Positions 34,710 to 44,454 of a DNA stretch of 64,000 bases are shown piece by piece. How positions within the stretch are numbered: the first letter of the stretch is position 1; the number at the start of each line of letters is the position of its first letter. Both the position numbers and the translations under genes were made by a program. The notes beneath the pieces were generated by a model. That model was not told where the DNA came from, ran no database searches, and saw nothing but the letters and a program-made list of their open reading frames with translations. The stretch comes from Curtobacterium sp. MCBA15_009 (GTDB lineage Bacteria; Actinomycetota; Actinomycetes; Actinomycetales; Microbacteriaceae), in NCBI RefSeq assembly GCF_001864895.1, contig NZ_MJGO01000012.1, positions 172,746 through 236,745 on the forward strand, read 5' to 3'.

Positions 34710-35792
34710 GTGACGCACGCCCTGTTCGAACCGATCACCATCCGCGACCTGACCGTCCGCAACCGCATCTGGGTCTCGCCGATGTGCCAGTACTCGGTCG
34801 ACGCGCAGGACGGCGTCCCGACGCCGTGGCACCTCGTGCACCTGGGCGGGTTCGCGAAGGGCGGGGCCGGCGCGGTCGTCGTCGAGGCCACGGGCGTCGT
34901 GCCGGAGGGACGGATCACCCCACAGGACCTCGGCCTCTGGAACGACCAGCAGCGTGACGCCTTCAGGCCGATCGTCGACTTCCTGCACGAGCAGGGCGCG
35001 GCGGCGGGCATCCAGCTCGCGCACGCCGGCCGCAAGGCGTCGACCTTCCGCCCGTGGGACTCCGAGCGCGGCACCGTCCCCGCCGACCGGGGCGGCTGGA
35101 GCACCGTCGCGCCGTCGGCCGAGGCGTTCGACGGCTACGACGTGCCGCGCGAGCTCGCGACCGAGGACATCCGCGTCGTCGGGCTCGCGTTCGCGCAGGC
35201 CGCCCGCCGCGCCGTCGAGGCCGGGTTCGACCTGGTCGAGCTGCACGCGGCGCACGGCTACCTGCTGCACCAGTTCCTGTCGCCGCTGAGCAACCACCGC
35301 ACCGACTCGTACGGCGGCTCGCTCGAGAACCGCGCCCGCGCGCTCCTCGAGGTCGTCGACGCCGTCCGCGCCGAGGTCGGCGCAGGCTTCCCGATCGTCG
35401 TCCGCTTCTCGGCGACCGACTGGGTCGACGGCGGGCTGACGCTCGACGAGACCACGCAGGTCGCCCGCTGGGCCGCCGAGCACGGCGCCGACCTGGCCGA
35501 CGTCTCGACCGGTGGCAACGTCGCGAGCGCGCCGATCCCGGTCGGCCCCGGCTACCAGGTCCCGCACGCCGCCGCCGTCAAGCGCGACGCCGGCATCGGC
35601 ACCATCGCCGTGGGCATGATCTCCGAGGCCTTCCAGGCCGAGCAGATCGTCGCGACCGGCCAGGCCGACGTCGTGATGATCGGGCGCGAGATGCTCCGCG
35701 ACCCCGGCTTCGCCCTGCGCGCCGCCGTCGAGCTCGGGGTGTCGGTGGACTACGAGCCGCAGCAGTACCACCGCGCCCGGGTGACGGCCTGA
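34710..35792 (+). CDS. NADH:flavin oxidoreductase, old yellow enzyme (YqjM class)
   Basis: This 360-residue FMN enzyme reduces activated C=C bonds of enals, enones or nitro compounds. Cys26 and Tyr28 in SPMCQYS are the YqjM-class redox-tuning residues. 'AGIQLAHAGRKAST' carries the substrate-binding His. Length and C-terminal 'VVMIGREMLRDPGFALRA' are normal. Start GTG follows GAGGAG. It is probably cotranscribed with the HAD hydrolase gene. Confidence 0.92.
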   Translation: MTHALFEPITIRDLTVRNRIWVSPMCQYSVDAQDGVPTPWHLVHLGGFAKGGAGAVVVEATGVVPEGRITPQDLGLWNDQQRDAFRPIVDFLHEQGAAAGIQLAHAGRKASTFRPWDSERGTVPADRGGWSTVAPSAEAFDGYDVPRELATEDIRVVGLAFAQAARRAVEAGFDLVELHAAHGYLLHQFLSPLSNHRTDSYGGSLENRARALLEVVDAVRAEVGAGFPIVVRFSATDWVDGGLTLDETTQVARWAAEHGADLADVSTGGNVASAPIPVGPGYQVPHAAAVKRDAGIGTIAVGMISEAFQAEQIVATGQADVVMIGREMLRDPGFALRAAVELGVSVDYEPQQYHRARVTA

Positions 35793-35837
35793 GCCCGGTT
35801 CCTGTACGGACTCTCGGCCGGGCGACGGAGCAGGCAG

Positions 35838-35843
35838 TACGAT
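35838..35843 (+). promoter_or_regulatory. -10 box TACGAT upstream of the DUF21/CBS pair
   Basis: TACGAT would place transcription start near 35850, about 90 nt before the first DUF21 gene and inside or just before the small reading frame at 35842. Confidence 0.5.
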
Positions 35844-35946
35844 GAGCAGCACTGTGGACGATCCCCCGAACAGTTCTTCGCCTCACTCATCCGTCGCTCA
35901 CTCGGTGAGCTGCACTGCCTCGCGCCCGGCGGGAGGTGAATCATGA
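35842..35946 (+). CDS. Possible 34-aa (or 30-aa) leader peptide coupled to the DUF21 gene
   Basis: A short Ser-rich frame (MSSTVDDPPNSSSPHS and so on) ends with a TGA that overlaps the ATG of the next gene (ATGA at 35943). A GTG at 35854 in the same frame sits about where a transcript from TACGAT would begin, so leaderless translation of a 30-residue version is possible. It may only serve translational coupling. I cannot show that it is expressed. Confidence 0.35.
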   Translation: MSSTVDDPPNSSSPHSSVAHSVSCTASRPAGGES

Positions 35947-37340
35947 GTCCGATCGACGTCGTCATGCTGATCGGCGGCATCCTGCTGACGCTCGGCACCG
36001 GTGTGTTCGTCGCGTCCGAGTTCGCGCTCGTCAACCTCGACCGCGCCGAGGTCGAGGCACGTCGCGACCGCGGTGAGTCCGGTCTGTCGCCGGTCATCGG
36101 TGCGCTGAAGGTCACCTCGACGCACCTGTCGAGCGCGCAGCTCGGCATCACGCTCACCACGCTGCTGACCGGGTACCTGCTCGAGCCCTCGATCGCGAAA
36201 CTGCTCGAGGCCCCGTTCCTCGCGATGGACCTGCCGCAGGGCGTCGTCGAGACCGTCGGCTCGATCGTGGCGCTCGTCATCGCGACCCTGCTGTCGATGA
36301 TCCTCGGCGAGCTCGTGCCGAAGAACTTCGCGCTCGCGCTGCCACTGCAGACCGCGAAGCTCGTCGTGCCGCTGCAGATCGCGTTCACGACGGTCTTCAA
36401 GCCGGCGGTCGCGCTGCTCAACGGCACCGCGAACGCCGTGCTCCGGTCGATGGGCATCGAGCCGCAGGAAGAGCTGTCCGGTGCCCGCAGCGCCGAGGAG
36501 CTCACGTCGCTGCTGCGCCGGTCGGCGTCCGAGGGCTCCCTCGAACAGGACACCGCGACGCTGCTCGAACGCACGATCTCGTTCTCCGAGCTGAGCGCCA
36601 GCGACGTGATGACCCCGCGCCCCCGGCTCTCGACCATCCGGGTGTCCGAGTCCGCCGAGGACGTCATCGCACTGGCCCGCAAGACCGGCTTCAGCCGCTT
36701 CCCCGTCATCGAGGAGGACGCTGACGACGTCGTCGGCATCGTGCACGTCAAGCAGGCCGTGGCGGTCCCGCGCGAGAAGCGCCCGGAGGTCCCCGTCGGC
36801 GCGCTCATGACCGACGCCGAGCGTGTGCCCGAGACGATGCCCGGCGACACCCTGCTCGCCGAGGTCCGCGGCCGCGGCTACCAGATGGTCATCGTCGTCG
36901 ACGAGTACGGCGGCACCGCCGGGGTCGTCACGCTCGAGGACCTCATCGAGGAGATCGTCGGCGAGGTCTCGGACGAGCACGACCGCGCCCGGATCGACGT
37001 CGTGCGCTCCCGTGACTGGCTGACCTTCCCCGGGCTGCTCCGTCCCGACGAGCTCGAGGACCGCGCCGGCGTGAAGGTCCCCGAGGACGGCCCCTACGAG
37101 ACGGTCGGCGGCTTCGTGATGTCGACGCTCGGCCGGCTGCCCGTCGTCGGCGACGAGGTCCCGCTCGACGGCGGCGTGTTCCGCGTCGAACGGCTCGACG
37201 GCCGACGGATCGACCGCATCCGCTGGACCCCGACGCCCCCGTCCCAGGACACCGGAGCGACGGCGATCATCATCCCGTCCACCCGCAGCACCCCGAAGAC
37301 CACGCCGGCGAAGGCCACGACGAAGGGCAGCACCCGATGA
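35943..37340 (+). CDS. CNNM/CorC-type membrane protein (DUF21, CBS pair, CorC_HlyC domain)
   Basis: This 465-residue protein has a DUF21 transmembrane domain (1-195; '[20 protein letters not shown]', '[13 protein letters not shown]'), two CBS domains (about 205-330) and a C-terminal CorC_HlyC domain ('[20 protein letters not shown]'). Relatives export magnesium or protect against divalent cations. A Thr/Ser/Lys-rich tail ends the protein. GGGAGG precedes the ATG. Its stop overlaps the start of a paralogue (ATGA), so the two probably form one complex. Confidence 0.9.
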   Translation: MSPIDVVMLIGGILLTLGTGVFVASEFALVNLDRAEVEARRDRGESGLSPVIGALKVTSTHLSSAQLGITLTTLLTGYLLEPSIAKLLEAPFLAMDLPQGVVETVGSIVALVIATLLSMILGELVPKNFALALPLQTAKLVVPLQIAFTTVFKPAVALLNGTANAVLRSMGIEPQEELSGARSAEELTSLLRRSASEGSLEQDTATLLERTISFSELSASDVMTPRPRLSTIRVSESAEDVIALARKTGFSRFPVIEEDADDVVGIVHVKQAVAVPREKRPEVPVGALMTDAERVPETMPGDTLLAEVRGRGYQMVIVVDEYGGTAGVVTLEDLIEEIVGEVSDEHDRARIDVVRSRDWLTFPGLLRPDELEDRAGVKVPEDGPYETVGGFVMSTLGRLPVVGDEVPLDGGVFRVERLDGRRIDRIRWTPTPPSQDTGATAIIIPSTRSTPKTTPAKATTKGSTR

Positions 37341-38374
37341 GCTCCGACTGGTGGGGCATCTTCTGGCTCGTCGTCCTGTTGCTGGGCAACGCCTACTTCG
37401 TCGCGGCCGAGTTCGCCGTCATCTCCGCGCGCCGTTCGCAGATCGAGCCCCGGGCCGAAGAGGGCTCGAAGGCCGCGCAGATGACCCTGTGGGCGATGGA
37501 GCACGCGACCCGCATGCTCGCCACCACCCAGCTCGGCATCACGGTCTGCTCGCTGCTCATCCTGAACGTCTCCGAGCCGGCGATCCACCACCTGCTCGAG
37601 GTGCCGCTGCACCTGACCGGCTGGAGCGTCGAGGTGATCGGCACCGTGGCCTTCGTGTTCACGCTGCTGCTCGTGTCGTTCCTGCACGTGGTGTTCGGCG
37701 AGATGGTCCCGAAGAACATCTCGTTCTCGATGCCGGACCGCGCCGCACTGCTGCTCGTGCCGACGCTCTGGTACATCGGTCACGGCCTGCACTGGGTCAT
37801 CGTCGGCCTGAACGAGGTCGCGAACGCCGTGCTCCGCGTGTTCCGGGTCGAGCCGAAGGACGAGGCCGTCAGCGCCTACACGGTGGAGGAGGTCCAGACC
37901 ATCGTCGAGCAGTCCCGCCGCGAGGGCACGCTGACCGACGACGGCAAGCTCGCCCTGGCGTTCGAGTTCACCGAGAAGAAGGTCAAGGACGTCGCCGTGC
38001 CGATGGCCGAGCTCGTCACCCTGCCCGAGGACGCCACCCCCGGCGACGTCGAGCGTGCGGTGGCGCAGCGCGGGTTCTCGCGCTACGTGCTCGTCGGTGA
38101 CGACGGCTCCCCCACCGGCTACGTGCACGTGAAGGACGTCATCGACCTGCGCCCGGACGAGTTCGACGACCCGGTGCCGCCGAAGCGCATCCGCCAGCTC
38201 ATCTCGCTCTACACCGAGATGGACCTGGAGGACGCGCTCGCGACCATGCGGGCGGCCGGCCGCCACGTGGCGCGCGCCTTCGACGCGGACGGCCGCACGA
38301 CGGGCGTGCTCTTCCTCGAGGACATCCTCGAGGAACTCGTCGGCGAGGTCGAGGACGCGACCCGACGCCGGTAG
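37337..38374 (+). CDS. CNNM-type membrane protein (DUF21 and CBS pair, no CorC domain)
   Basis: This 345-residue paralogue of the preceding protein has the DUF21 region ('TTQLGITVCSLLILNVSEP', 'GEMVPKNISFSMP') and a CBS pair ('VLVGDDGSPTGYVHVKDVID'), and ends right after 'LFLEDILEELVGEVEDATRRR' without a CorC_HlyC domain. Back-to-back long and short DUF21 genes are common in Actinobacteria and suggest a hetero-oligomer. Two palindromes follow the stop. Confidence 0.9.
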   Translation: MSSDWWGIFWLVVLLLGNAYFVAAEFAVISARRSQIEPRAEEGSKAAQMTLWAMEHATRMLATTQLGITVCSLLILNVSEPAIHHLLEVPLHLTGWSVEVIGTVAFVFTLLLVSFLHVVFGEMVPKNISFSMPDRAALLLVPTLWYIGHGLHWVIVGLNEVANAVLRVFRVEPKDEAVSAYTVEEVQTIVEQSRREGTLTDDGKLALAFEFTEKKVKDVAVPMAELVTLPEDATPGDVERAVAQRGFSRYVLVGDDGSPTGYVHVKDVIDLRPDEFDDPVPPKRIRQLISLYTEMDLEDALATMRAAGRHVARAFDADGRTTGVLFLEDILEELVGEVEDATRRR

Positions 38375-38387
38375 ACGCGACCGGAGA

Positions 38388-38433
38388 ACGGACGGGAGGC
38401 ACGGAGCCAGCTGGCACCGTGCCTCCCGTCCGT
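38388..38433. terminator. GGGAGGC-family palindrome after the DUF21 pair
   Basis: Arms of 23 bp (ACGGACGGGAGGCACGG plus A/TGCCAG and complement) with a single mismatch and no spacer. It lies 14 bp after the stop codon in a convergent gap. Confidence 0.75.
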
Positions 38434-38459
38434 CGCACGGCCGCGTTCACCCCCGCGAA

Positions 38460-38500
38460 AGCGACAGATCCCTGCGAACGTTCCGCAGGGATCTGTCGCT
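38460..38500. terminator. 17-bp-arm hairpin between convergent genes
   Basis: Perfect arms AGCGACAGATCCCTGCG and complement with the 7-nt loop AACGTTC. It is 26 bp beyond the guaB1 stop and 86 bp beyond the DUF21 stop, fitting a bidirectional terminator. Confidence 0.8.
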
Positions 38501-38525
38501 CCCGCGGGAGGGGCAGCGGGAGCTC

Positions 38526-39965
38526 CTACCAGCTGACGGGGAGCGGCTTGCCCTCTTCGTAGCCGGCGGCGGACTGGATGCCCACCAGCGCGCGCTCGGC
38601 GAACTCGGCCATCGAGGACGCCCCGGCGTAGGTGGCCGAGCTGCGGACGCCGGTCGTGATCATGTCGAGCAGGTCCTCGACGCTCGGACGCTCCGGGTCG
38701 AGGTAGATCGTCGAGGACGAGATCCCCTCGGCGAAGAGCGCCTTGCGGGCCCGCTCGTAGGGGTCGAGCCGCTCGAAGCGCTCACGGACGGCCTTCGCCG
38801 AGGCCATGCCCCAGCTCTCCTTGTACGCCTTGCCCGCGGCGTCGCGGCGGAGCACGCCCGGCGCCTCGAGGGTGCCGGCGAACCACGAGCCGATCATCAC
38901 GGCGGACGCACCGGCCGCGAGCGCGAGTGCGACGTCGCGCGGGTACCGCACCCCGCCGTCGGCCCAGACGTGCGCGCCGAGCGACCGGGCGGCCGCGGCG
39001 GTCTCGAGCACGGCGGAGAACTGGGGGCGTCCGACCGCGGTCATCATGCGGGTGGTGCACATCGCACCCGGTCCGACGCCGACCTTGACGATGTCGGCAC
39101 CGGCGTCGACCAGGTGCGCGACCGCGTCGGCGGTGACCACGTTGCCCGCCACGAGCGGGATCCCCAGCCCGAGTCCGGCGACGGTGCGCAGGGCGCGGAG
39201 CATGCCCTCCTGGTGGCCGTGCGCGGTGTCGAGCACGAGGACGTCGACGCCGGCGGCGGCGAGGGCCTGGGCCTTCGCGGCGACGTCGCCGTTGATGCCG
39301 ATCGCGGCGGCGACGCGGAGACGTCCGGAGGCGTCGACCGCCGGCGTGTAGATGTCGGAGCGGATCGCGCTCGTCTGACTGACCGTGCCGACGACCCTGC
39401 CGTGCCGGACCACCGGTGCGAAGTCGACGCCGGCGGCGCTCAGCACGTCGTACACGTGACGGGGCGTCCCGGCGTCGTCGGCGTCGATCGCCGTCGAGGC
39501 GCCGTGCAGCAGGTCGCCGAGCGTCGCGTCGGGGCCGGCGTCGCCGAGCCGACCGGCGGGGACGCAGCCGAGGTACTCGCCGTCGGCGTCGCGGACGACG
39601 ACACCGCGGCCGGCGACGGGCAGGAGCTGCTCGAGGGCCTCGGCGACGGTGGTCGACGCGCCCATGTCGTAGGCGGTGTCGAACGCGACCGGCTGGTCCT
39701 TCACCCAGCGGATCGCGGCGTCGAGGTCCTGCAGGTGCATGTCCTGCGGGAGCACCCCGAGGCCACCGCGGCGGGCGAGGGTCGCCGCGAGGCGCGGGCC
39801 GGTGACCGAGTTCATGTTGGCGCTGACGATCGGGATGGTGGCACCGCTGCCGTCACCCGCCGAGAGGTCGACGTCGAACCGGCTCGTCACCCCGGAACGG
39901 CTGGGGACGAGGAAGACGTCGGAGTAGGTCAGGTCGTGCGTCGGCCGGGTCTCGTAGAACCTCAT
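38526..39965 (-). CDS. guaB1: GuaB1-family IMP dehydrogenase-like protein (GMP reductase type)
   Basis: This 479-residue protein of the IMPDH/GMPR superfamily, GuaB1 subgroup, has a TIM barrel interrupted by two CBS domains (about 95-210). The catalytic loop GPGAMCTTRM has Cys303. In mycobacteria GuaB1 acts as a GMP reductase in purine salvage rather than an IMP dehydrogenase, and the loop fits that. TACAGT lies 7 nt before the ATG at 39965 (leaderless), which excludes a longer form with a Gly/Pro-rich extension. Confidence 0.9.
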   Translation of the reverse strand: MRFYETRPTHDLTYSDVFLVPSRSGVTSRFDVDLSAGDGSGATIPIVSANMNSVTGPRLAATLARRGGLGVLPQDMHLQDLDAAIRWVKDQPVAFDTAYDMGASTTVAEALEQLLPVAGRGVVVRDADGEYLGCVPAGRLGDAGPDATLGDLLHGASTAIDADDAGTPRHVYDVLSAAGVDFAPVVRHGRVVGTVSQTSAIRSDIYTPAVDASGRLRVAAAIGINGDVAAKAQALAAAGVDVLVLDTAHGHQEGMLRALRTVAGLGLGIPLVAGNVVTADAVAHLVDAGADIVKVGVGPGAMCTTRMMTAVGRPQFSAVLETAAAARSLGAHVWADGGVRYPRDVALALAAGASAVMIGSWFAGTLEAPGVLRRDAAGKAYKESWGMASAKAVRERFERLDPYERARKALFAEGISSSTIYLDPERPSVEDLLDMITTGVRSSATYAGASSMAEFAERALVGIQSAAGYEEGKPLPVSW

Positions 39966-40050
39966 GCACGCCACTGTACGGCTCCCCGCGGACCCCGGAC
40001 CGGGGCCGACCCGCGCCGCGCCTGACACGGAACGGACATGTCCGAGCGGC

Positions 40051-40056
40051 TAGGCT
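40051..40056 (+). promoter_or_regulatory. -10 box TAGGCT upstream of kgd
   Basis: TAGGCT fits the actinobacterial -10 consensus and would give a 5' leader of about 70 nt before the GTG of kgd. It diverges from the guaB1 promoter. Confidence 0.5.
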
Positions 40057-40130
40057 TGGCACCTGTGCGGGGCAGGGTTGCTCCGCACGACACACACGAG
40101 CATCTATCGACGGAGAGTGGGCGATCGGCT

Positions 40131-43100
40131 GTGTCGAGCCATCTGACGGGAACGGACGAGACCGCGGGCGAATTCGGGGCGAACGAGTGGCTCGTCGACG
40201 AGCTCTACGAGCAGTTCGTCGCGGACAAGGAGTCGGTCGACAAGTCCTGGTGGCCGGTCCTCGAGAGCTACCACCGCACGCAGACCGGTGACGCCCCGCC
40301 CGCCCCGCAGCAGCCGGCCGCCCCCGCCGAGCAGCCGGCAGCGCCGCAGTCGAGCGTGCCGCAGCAGCAGGGCGGCCCGATCCAGGCCAAGACGACGTCG
40401 CGCCAGCCGACGCCGCCGCCGATCCCGGCCGAGGCGAACGACGCCGCCGACGACCACGACGAGACCCACGAGGACGTGGCGACCCCGCTCCGCGGCATGG
40501 CGAAGACCCTGGCCTCGAACATGGACGCCTCGCTGTCGGTGCCGGTCGCGACGAGCGTCCGGACGATCCCGGCGAAGCTGATGATCGACAACCGGATCGT
40601 CGTCAACAACCACCTGCGACGGGCCCGCGGCGGCAAGATCTCGTTCACGCACCTGATCGGGTGGGCGATGGTGCAGGCGCTCAAGGACTTCCCGAGCCAG
40701 AACGTGTTCTACGAGGAGCGCGACGGCAAGCCGTTCGTCGTCACCCCGGCGCACGTCAACCTCGGCATCGCGATCGACGTCCCGAAGAAGGACGGCACCC
40801 GCTCGCTCCTGGTGCCGAGCATCAAGCGCGCCGAGACCCTGACCTTCGGGCAGTTCCTCTCCGCCTACGAGGACCTCGTCAAGCGCGCCCGTGACAACAA
40901 GCTCACCCCGGCCGACTTCCAGGGCACGACGATCTCGCTCACGAACCCGGGCGGCATCGGCACGGTGCACTCGGTCCCCCGCCTGACGAAGGGCCAGGGC
41001 TCGATCATCGGCGCCGGCGCGCTCGAGTACCCCGCGCAGTTCCAGGGGTCGGCGGCGAAGACGCTCGTCGAGCTCGGCATCGGCAAGACCATCACCCTGA
41101 CGAGCACCTACGACCACCGGGTCATCCAGGGCGCCGGGTCGGGCGAGTACCTCAAGCACGTCCACGAGCGGCTCATCGGCGAGCACGGCTTCTACGAGGG
41201 CATCTTCGCGGCGCTCCGGATCCCGTACAAGCCGATCCAGTGGGCGAACGACATCAACGTCGACCTCGCGCACCGCGTGAACAAGACGGCACGCGTCCAG
41301 GAGCTCATCAACAGCTTCCGGGTGCGCGGGCACCTCATGGCCGACATCGACCCGCTCGAGTACCGCCAGCGCACGCACCCCGACCTCGAGATCGAGAGCC
41401 ACGGGCTGACCTTCTGGGACCTCGACCGCGAGTTCGTCACGGGCGGCCTGGCCGGCACCACCTCAGCGCCGCTCCGCGACGTGCTCGGGATCCTGCGCGA
41501 CGCCTACTGCCGCACCGTCGGCATCGAGTACATGCACATCCAGGACCCGGAACAGCGGCGCTGGGTGCAGGAGCACATCGAGGTGCCGTACTCGAAGCCG
41601 TCGAAGGACGAGCAGCTCCGCGTCCTCGGCAAGCTCAACGAGGCCGAGGCCTTCGAGACCTTCCTGCAGACGAAGTACGTCGGCCAGAAGCGATTCTCGC
41701 TCGAGGGCGGCGAGTCGACGATCGCGTTCCTCGACACGCTCATCCAGCACGCCGCCGCGACCGGGCTCGACGAGGTCGCGATCGGCATGGCGCACCGCGG
41801 CCGCCTCAACGTCCTGACGAACATCGCCGGCAAGACCTACGGCCAGATCTTCCGCGAGTTCGAGGGGTCGTCGCTGCCGGGCTCCGTGTCCGGGCAGGGC
41901 TCGGGCGACGTCAAGTACCACGTGGGCACCGAGGGCGTGTTCCGCGCGAGCGACGGCAGCGCCATCCCGGTGACGATCGCTGCGAACCCGTCCCACCTCG
42001 AGGCCGTCGACGGCGTGCTCGAGGGCATCGTCCGCGCGAAGCAGGACCGCGAGGCCCCCGGCACCTTCGGGGTGCTGCCGGTCCTGGTGCACGGCGACGC
42101 GGCCATGGCCGGTCAGGGTGTCGTGGTCGAGACGCTGCAGATGTCGCAGCTGCGCGGGTACCGCACCGGCGGCACCGTCCACCTGGTCATCAACAACCAG
42201 GTCGGCTTCACGACGCCCCCGGAGTCGGCCCGGACGTCGGTGTACTCCACGGACGTCGCCAAGACGATCCAGGCGCCGATCTTCCACGTGAACGGCGACG
42301 ACCCCGAGGCCGTCGCCCGCGTCGCCGAACTCGCCTTCGCCTACCGCGAGCAGTTCCACCGCGACGTCGTGATCGACCTCATCTGCTACCGGCGCCGCGG
42401 GCACAACGAGGGCGACGACCCCTCGATGACCCAGCCGCTCATGTACAACCTCATCGAGGCGAAGCGCTCCGTCCGCACGCTGTACACCGAGGCCCTCGTC
42501 GGCCGCGGCGACATCACGCAAGAGGAGTACGACGAGGCGCACCGCGACTTCCAGGACCGCCTGGAGCGTGCCTTCGCGGAGACCCACGAGGCGCAGACCG
42601 GCACGATCCCGGTCATCGAGGTCGATGACGACGGTGCCGTGCAGGGTCTCGAGCGTCCCGCCGCCCAGCGGGACGACTCCGAGGTCGAGGTGCACGAGAC
42701 CGCGGTCTCCGAGGACCTGGTCCGTGCCGTCGGCGACGCGCACAGCAACCCGCCGGCGGGCTTCTCCATCCACCCGAAGCTGCAGCAGCTGCTCGCCAAG
42801 CGCACCGAGATGACGCGCAACGGCGGCATCGACTGGGCGATGGCGGAGCTGACGGCGATCGGCTCGCTCCTGGTCGAGGGCAAGCCCGTCCGGCTCGCCG
42901 GGCAGGACGCCCGACGCGGCACCTTCGTCCAGCGGCAGTCGGTGTTCCACGACCGGTCGAACGGCCAGGAGTGGCTGCCGCTGTCGAACCTCACCGAGGA
43001 CCAGGCCCGCTTCTACGTCTACGACTCGCTGCTCAGCGAGTACGCGGCGATGGCGTTCGAGTACGGCTACTCGGTCGAGCGGCCCGAGGCGCTGGTCATG

Positions 43101-43847
43101 TGGGAGGCGCAGTTCGGCGACTTCGCGAACGGCGCCCAGACCGTCATCGACGAGTTCATCTCGTCCGCCGAGCAGAAGTGGGGGCAGCGCTCCGGCCTGG
43201 TGCTCCTGCTCCCGCACGGCTACGAGGGCCAGGGGCCGGACCACTCGTCGGCACGCATCGAGCGCTACCTGCAGCTGTGCGCCGAGGACAACATGATCGT
43301 CGCCCGGCCCTCGACGCCGGCGTCGTACTTCCACCTGCTCCGCCGGCAGGCCTGGGCCCGGCCGCAGAAGCCCCTCGTGGTGTTCACGCCGAAGGCCATG
43401 CTCCGGCTGCGCCAGGCGACGAGCGCCGTGCAGGACTTCACGACCGGCACGTTCGAGACCGTCCTCGACGACGACCGCATCATCGACCGGTCCGCCGTGC
43501 GCCGCGTCGTGCTGCACTCCGGCAAGGTGCACCACGACCTGCGCGCCGAGGTCGACAAGCGGGGGGTCACCGACGTCGCGCTGGTCCGGCTCGAGCAGCT
43601 CGCACCGCTCCCCCTCGAGCGCATCCTCGAGGTGCTCGCCGGCTACCCGGACGCCGACGTCGTCTGGGCGCAGGAGGAGCCGGAGAACCAGGGCGCGTGG
43701 CCGTTCGTGTGCATGAACCTGTCGCCGCACCTGGACGGCCGGCCGCTGTCGGTCGCCGCCCGTCCGGCCAGTGCCGCACCGGCCACCGGGTCGTCGAAGC
43801 GCTCCGCCCAGGAGGCCTCCGACGTCATCGGCCGAGCACTGCGCTAG
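40131..43847 (+). CDS. kgd: Multifunctional 2-oxoglutarate metabolism enzyme (E2-E1 fusion)
   Basis: This 1238-residue TCA-cycle enzyme makes succinyl-CoA (or succinate semialdehyde) from 2-oxoglutarate. In order: short N-terminal docking helix (EFGANEWLVDELYEQF), Pro/Ala linker, E2-like acyltransferase core with 'STYDHRVIQGAGSGEYL', the ThDP-dependent E1 domain ('EVAIGMAHRGRLNVL', 'GDGAMAGQG'-like 'HGDAAMAGQGVV'), the pyrimidine-binding domain and the C-terminal OxoGdeHyase_C domain. There is no lipoyl domain, as usual for the mycobacterial/corynebacterial form. GTG at 40131 is preferred over an ATG 93 nt upstream, which lies before the promoter box. Confidence 0.95.
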   Translation: MSSHLTGTDETAGEFGANEWLVDELYEQFVADKESVDKSWWPVLESYHRTQTGDAPPAPQQPAAPAEQPAAPQSSVPQQQGGPIQAKTTSRQPTPPPIPAEANDAADDHDETHEDVATPLRGMAKTLASNMDASLSVPVATSVRTIPAKLMIDNRIVVNNHLRRARGGKISFTHLIGWAMVQALKDFPSQNVFYEERDGKPFVVTPAHVNLGIAIDVPKKDGTRSLLVPSIKRAETLTFGQFLSAYEDLVKRARDNKLTPADFQGTTISLTNPGGIGTVHSVPRLTKGQGSIIGAGALEYPAQFQGSAAKTLVELGIGKTITLTSTYDHRVIQGAGSGEYLKHVHERLIGEHGFYEGIFAALRIPYKPIQWANDINVDLAHRVNKTARVQELINSFRVRGHLMADIDPLEYRQRTHPDLEIESHGLTFWDLDREFVTGGLAGTTSAPLRDVLGILRDAYCRTVGIEYMHIQDPEQRRWVQEHIEVPYSKPSKDEQLRVLGKLNEAEAFETFLQTKYVGQKRFSLEGGESTIAFLDTLIQHAAATGLDEVAIGMAHRGRLNVLTNIAGKTYGQIFREFEGSSLPGSVSGQGSGDVKYHVGTEGVFRASDGSAIPVTIAANPSHLEAVDGVLEGIVRAKQDREAPGTFGVLPVLVHGDAAMAGQGVVVETLQMSQLRGYRTGGTVHLVINNQVGFTTPPESARTSVYSTDVAKTIQAPIFHVNGDDPEAVARVAELAFAYREQFHRDVVIDLICYRRRGHNEGDDPSMTQPLMYNLIEAKRSVRTLYTEALVGRGDITQEEYDEAHRDFQDRLERAFAETHEAQTGTIPVIEVDDDGAVQGLERPAAQRDDSEVEVHETAVSEDLVRAVGDAHSNPPAGFSIHPKLQQLLAKRTEMTRNGGIDWAMAELTAIGSLLVEGKPVRLAGQDARRGTFVQRQSVFHDRSNGQEWLPLSNLTEDQARFYVYDSLLSEYAAMAFEYGYSVERPEALVMWEAQFGDFANGAQTVIDEFISSAEQKWGQRSGLVLLLPHGYEGQGPDHSSARIERYLQLCAEDNMIVARPSTPASYFHLLRRQAWARPQKPLVVFTPKAMLRLRQATSAVQDFTTGTFETVLDDDRIIDRSAVRRVVLHSGKVHHDLRAEVDKRGVTDVALVRLEQLAPLPLERILEVLAGYPDADVVWAQEEPENQGAWPFVCMNLSPHLDGRPLSVAARPASAAPATGSSKRSAQEASDVIGRALR

Positions 43848-43869
43848 CCACCGCCGCGAGCACACCCGC

Positions 43870-43911
43870 AACGACCACTGCGCCCCGTCACGACGGGGCG
43901 CAGTGGTCGTT
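43870..43911. terminator. Perfect 20-bp-arm palindrome after kgd
   Basis: Arms AACGACCACTGCGCCCCGTC and complement separated by two bases, 22 bp after the kgd stop and 40 bp beyond the convergent GNAT stop. It should terminate in both directions. It has no U-tract. Confidence 0.8.
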
Positions 43912-43950
43912 CGGGGCGCTGTGGTCACTGCGGAGCGCGTCGCGCACGGC

Positions 43951-44391
43951 TCAGCGGAGCTTCGTGTACCGCACCCCGGCGTCGTGGTAGCCGCGCTTCT
44001 GGTAGAACCGGTGCGCGCTGTCGGTCGCGGCCGCACTCACGGCGCTCAAGCGACGCGCGCCCTGCTCGAGCGCCCACGTCTCGAAGGTGCCGAGGAGCGC
44101 GGAACCGGTGCCGGTCCTCCTGGCCGACTCGTCGACCACCAGCAGGAGCAGCTGCGCCGTCGGCTCGTCGCTCGCGTAGGCCCAGGTGACCTGCGCACCG
44201 GCGACGGCGACGGGCCGTCCGTCGCCGTCCCGGACCACCCAGGTGTGGTGCCCGGCCTCGGGCGTGAGCCGCTCGAGGCGAGCCCGCATGGACGGCTCGT
44301 CGACCTCGTGGCCGAGCAGACGGACGAGGGCGGCGACGTCGGCGACGTCCGTGTCGGACCACGTGGTGATCGACTCGACGGTGAGGGTCAT
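43951..44391 (-). CDS. GNAT-family N-acetyltransferase
   Basis: This 146-residue acetyltransferase has a standard GNAT fold, with the acetyl-CoA loop near 'VVDESARRTGTGSALLGTFE' and C-terminal 'DSAHRFYQKRGYHDAGVRYTK' typical of the RimI-like/AAC group. TAGGGT lies 7 nt before the ATG at 44391 (leaderless). The substrate is unknown. Confidence 0.87.
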   Translation of the reverse strand: MTLTVESITTWSDTDVADVAALVRLLGHEVDEPSMRARLERLTPEAGHHTWVVRDGDGRPVAVAGAQVTWAYASDEPTAQLLLLVVDESARRTGTGSALLGTFETWALEQGARRLSAVSAAATDSAHRFYQKRGYHDAGVRYTKLR

Positions 44392-44454
44392 GTCGGCGAC
44401 CCTACCGGGGCCGACCGACCTGTTGCGACACCTTCCCGATCAACTGATATTCAT

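Noticed and set aside
40104..41402. 432-codon antisense frame within kgd
   Set aside because: Composition is that of a GC-rich shadow frame. No ribosome-binding site or domain, and it lies wholly inside a well-conserved gene.
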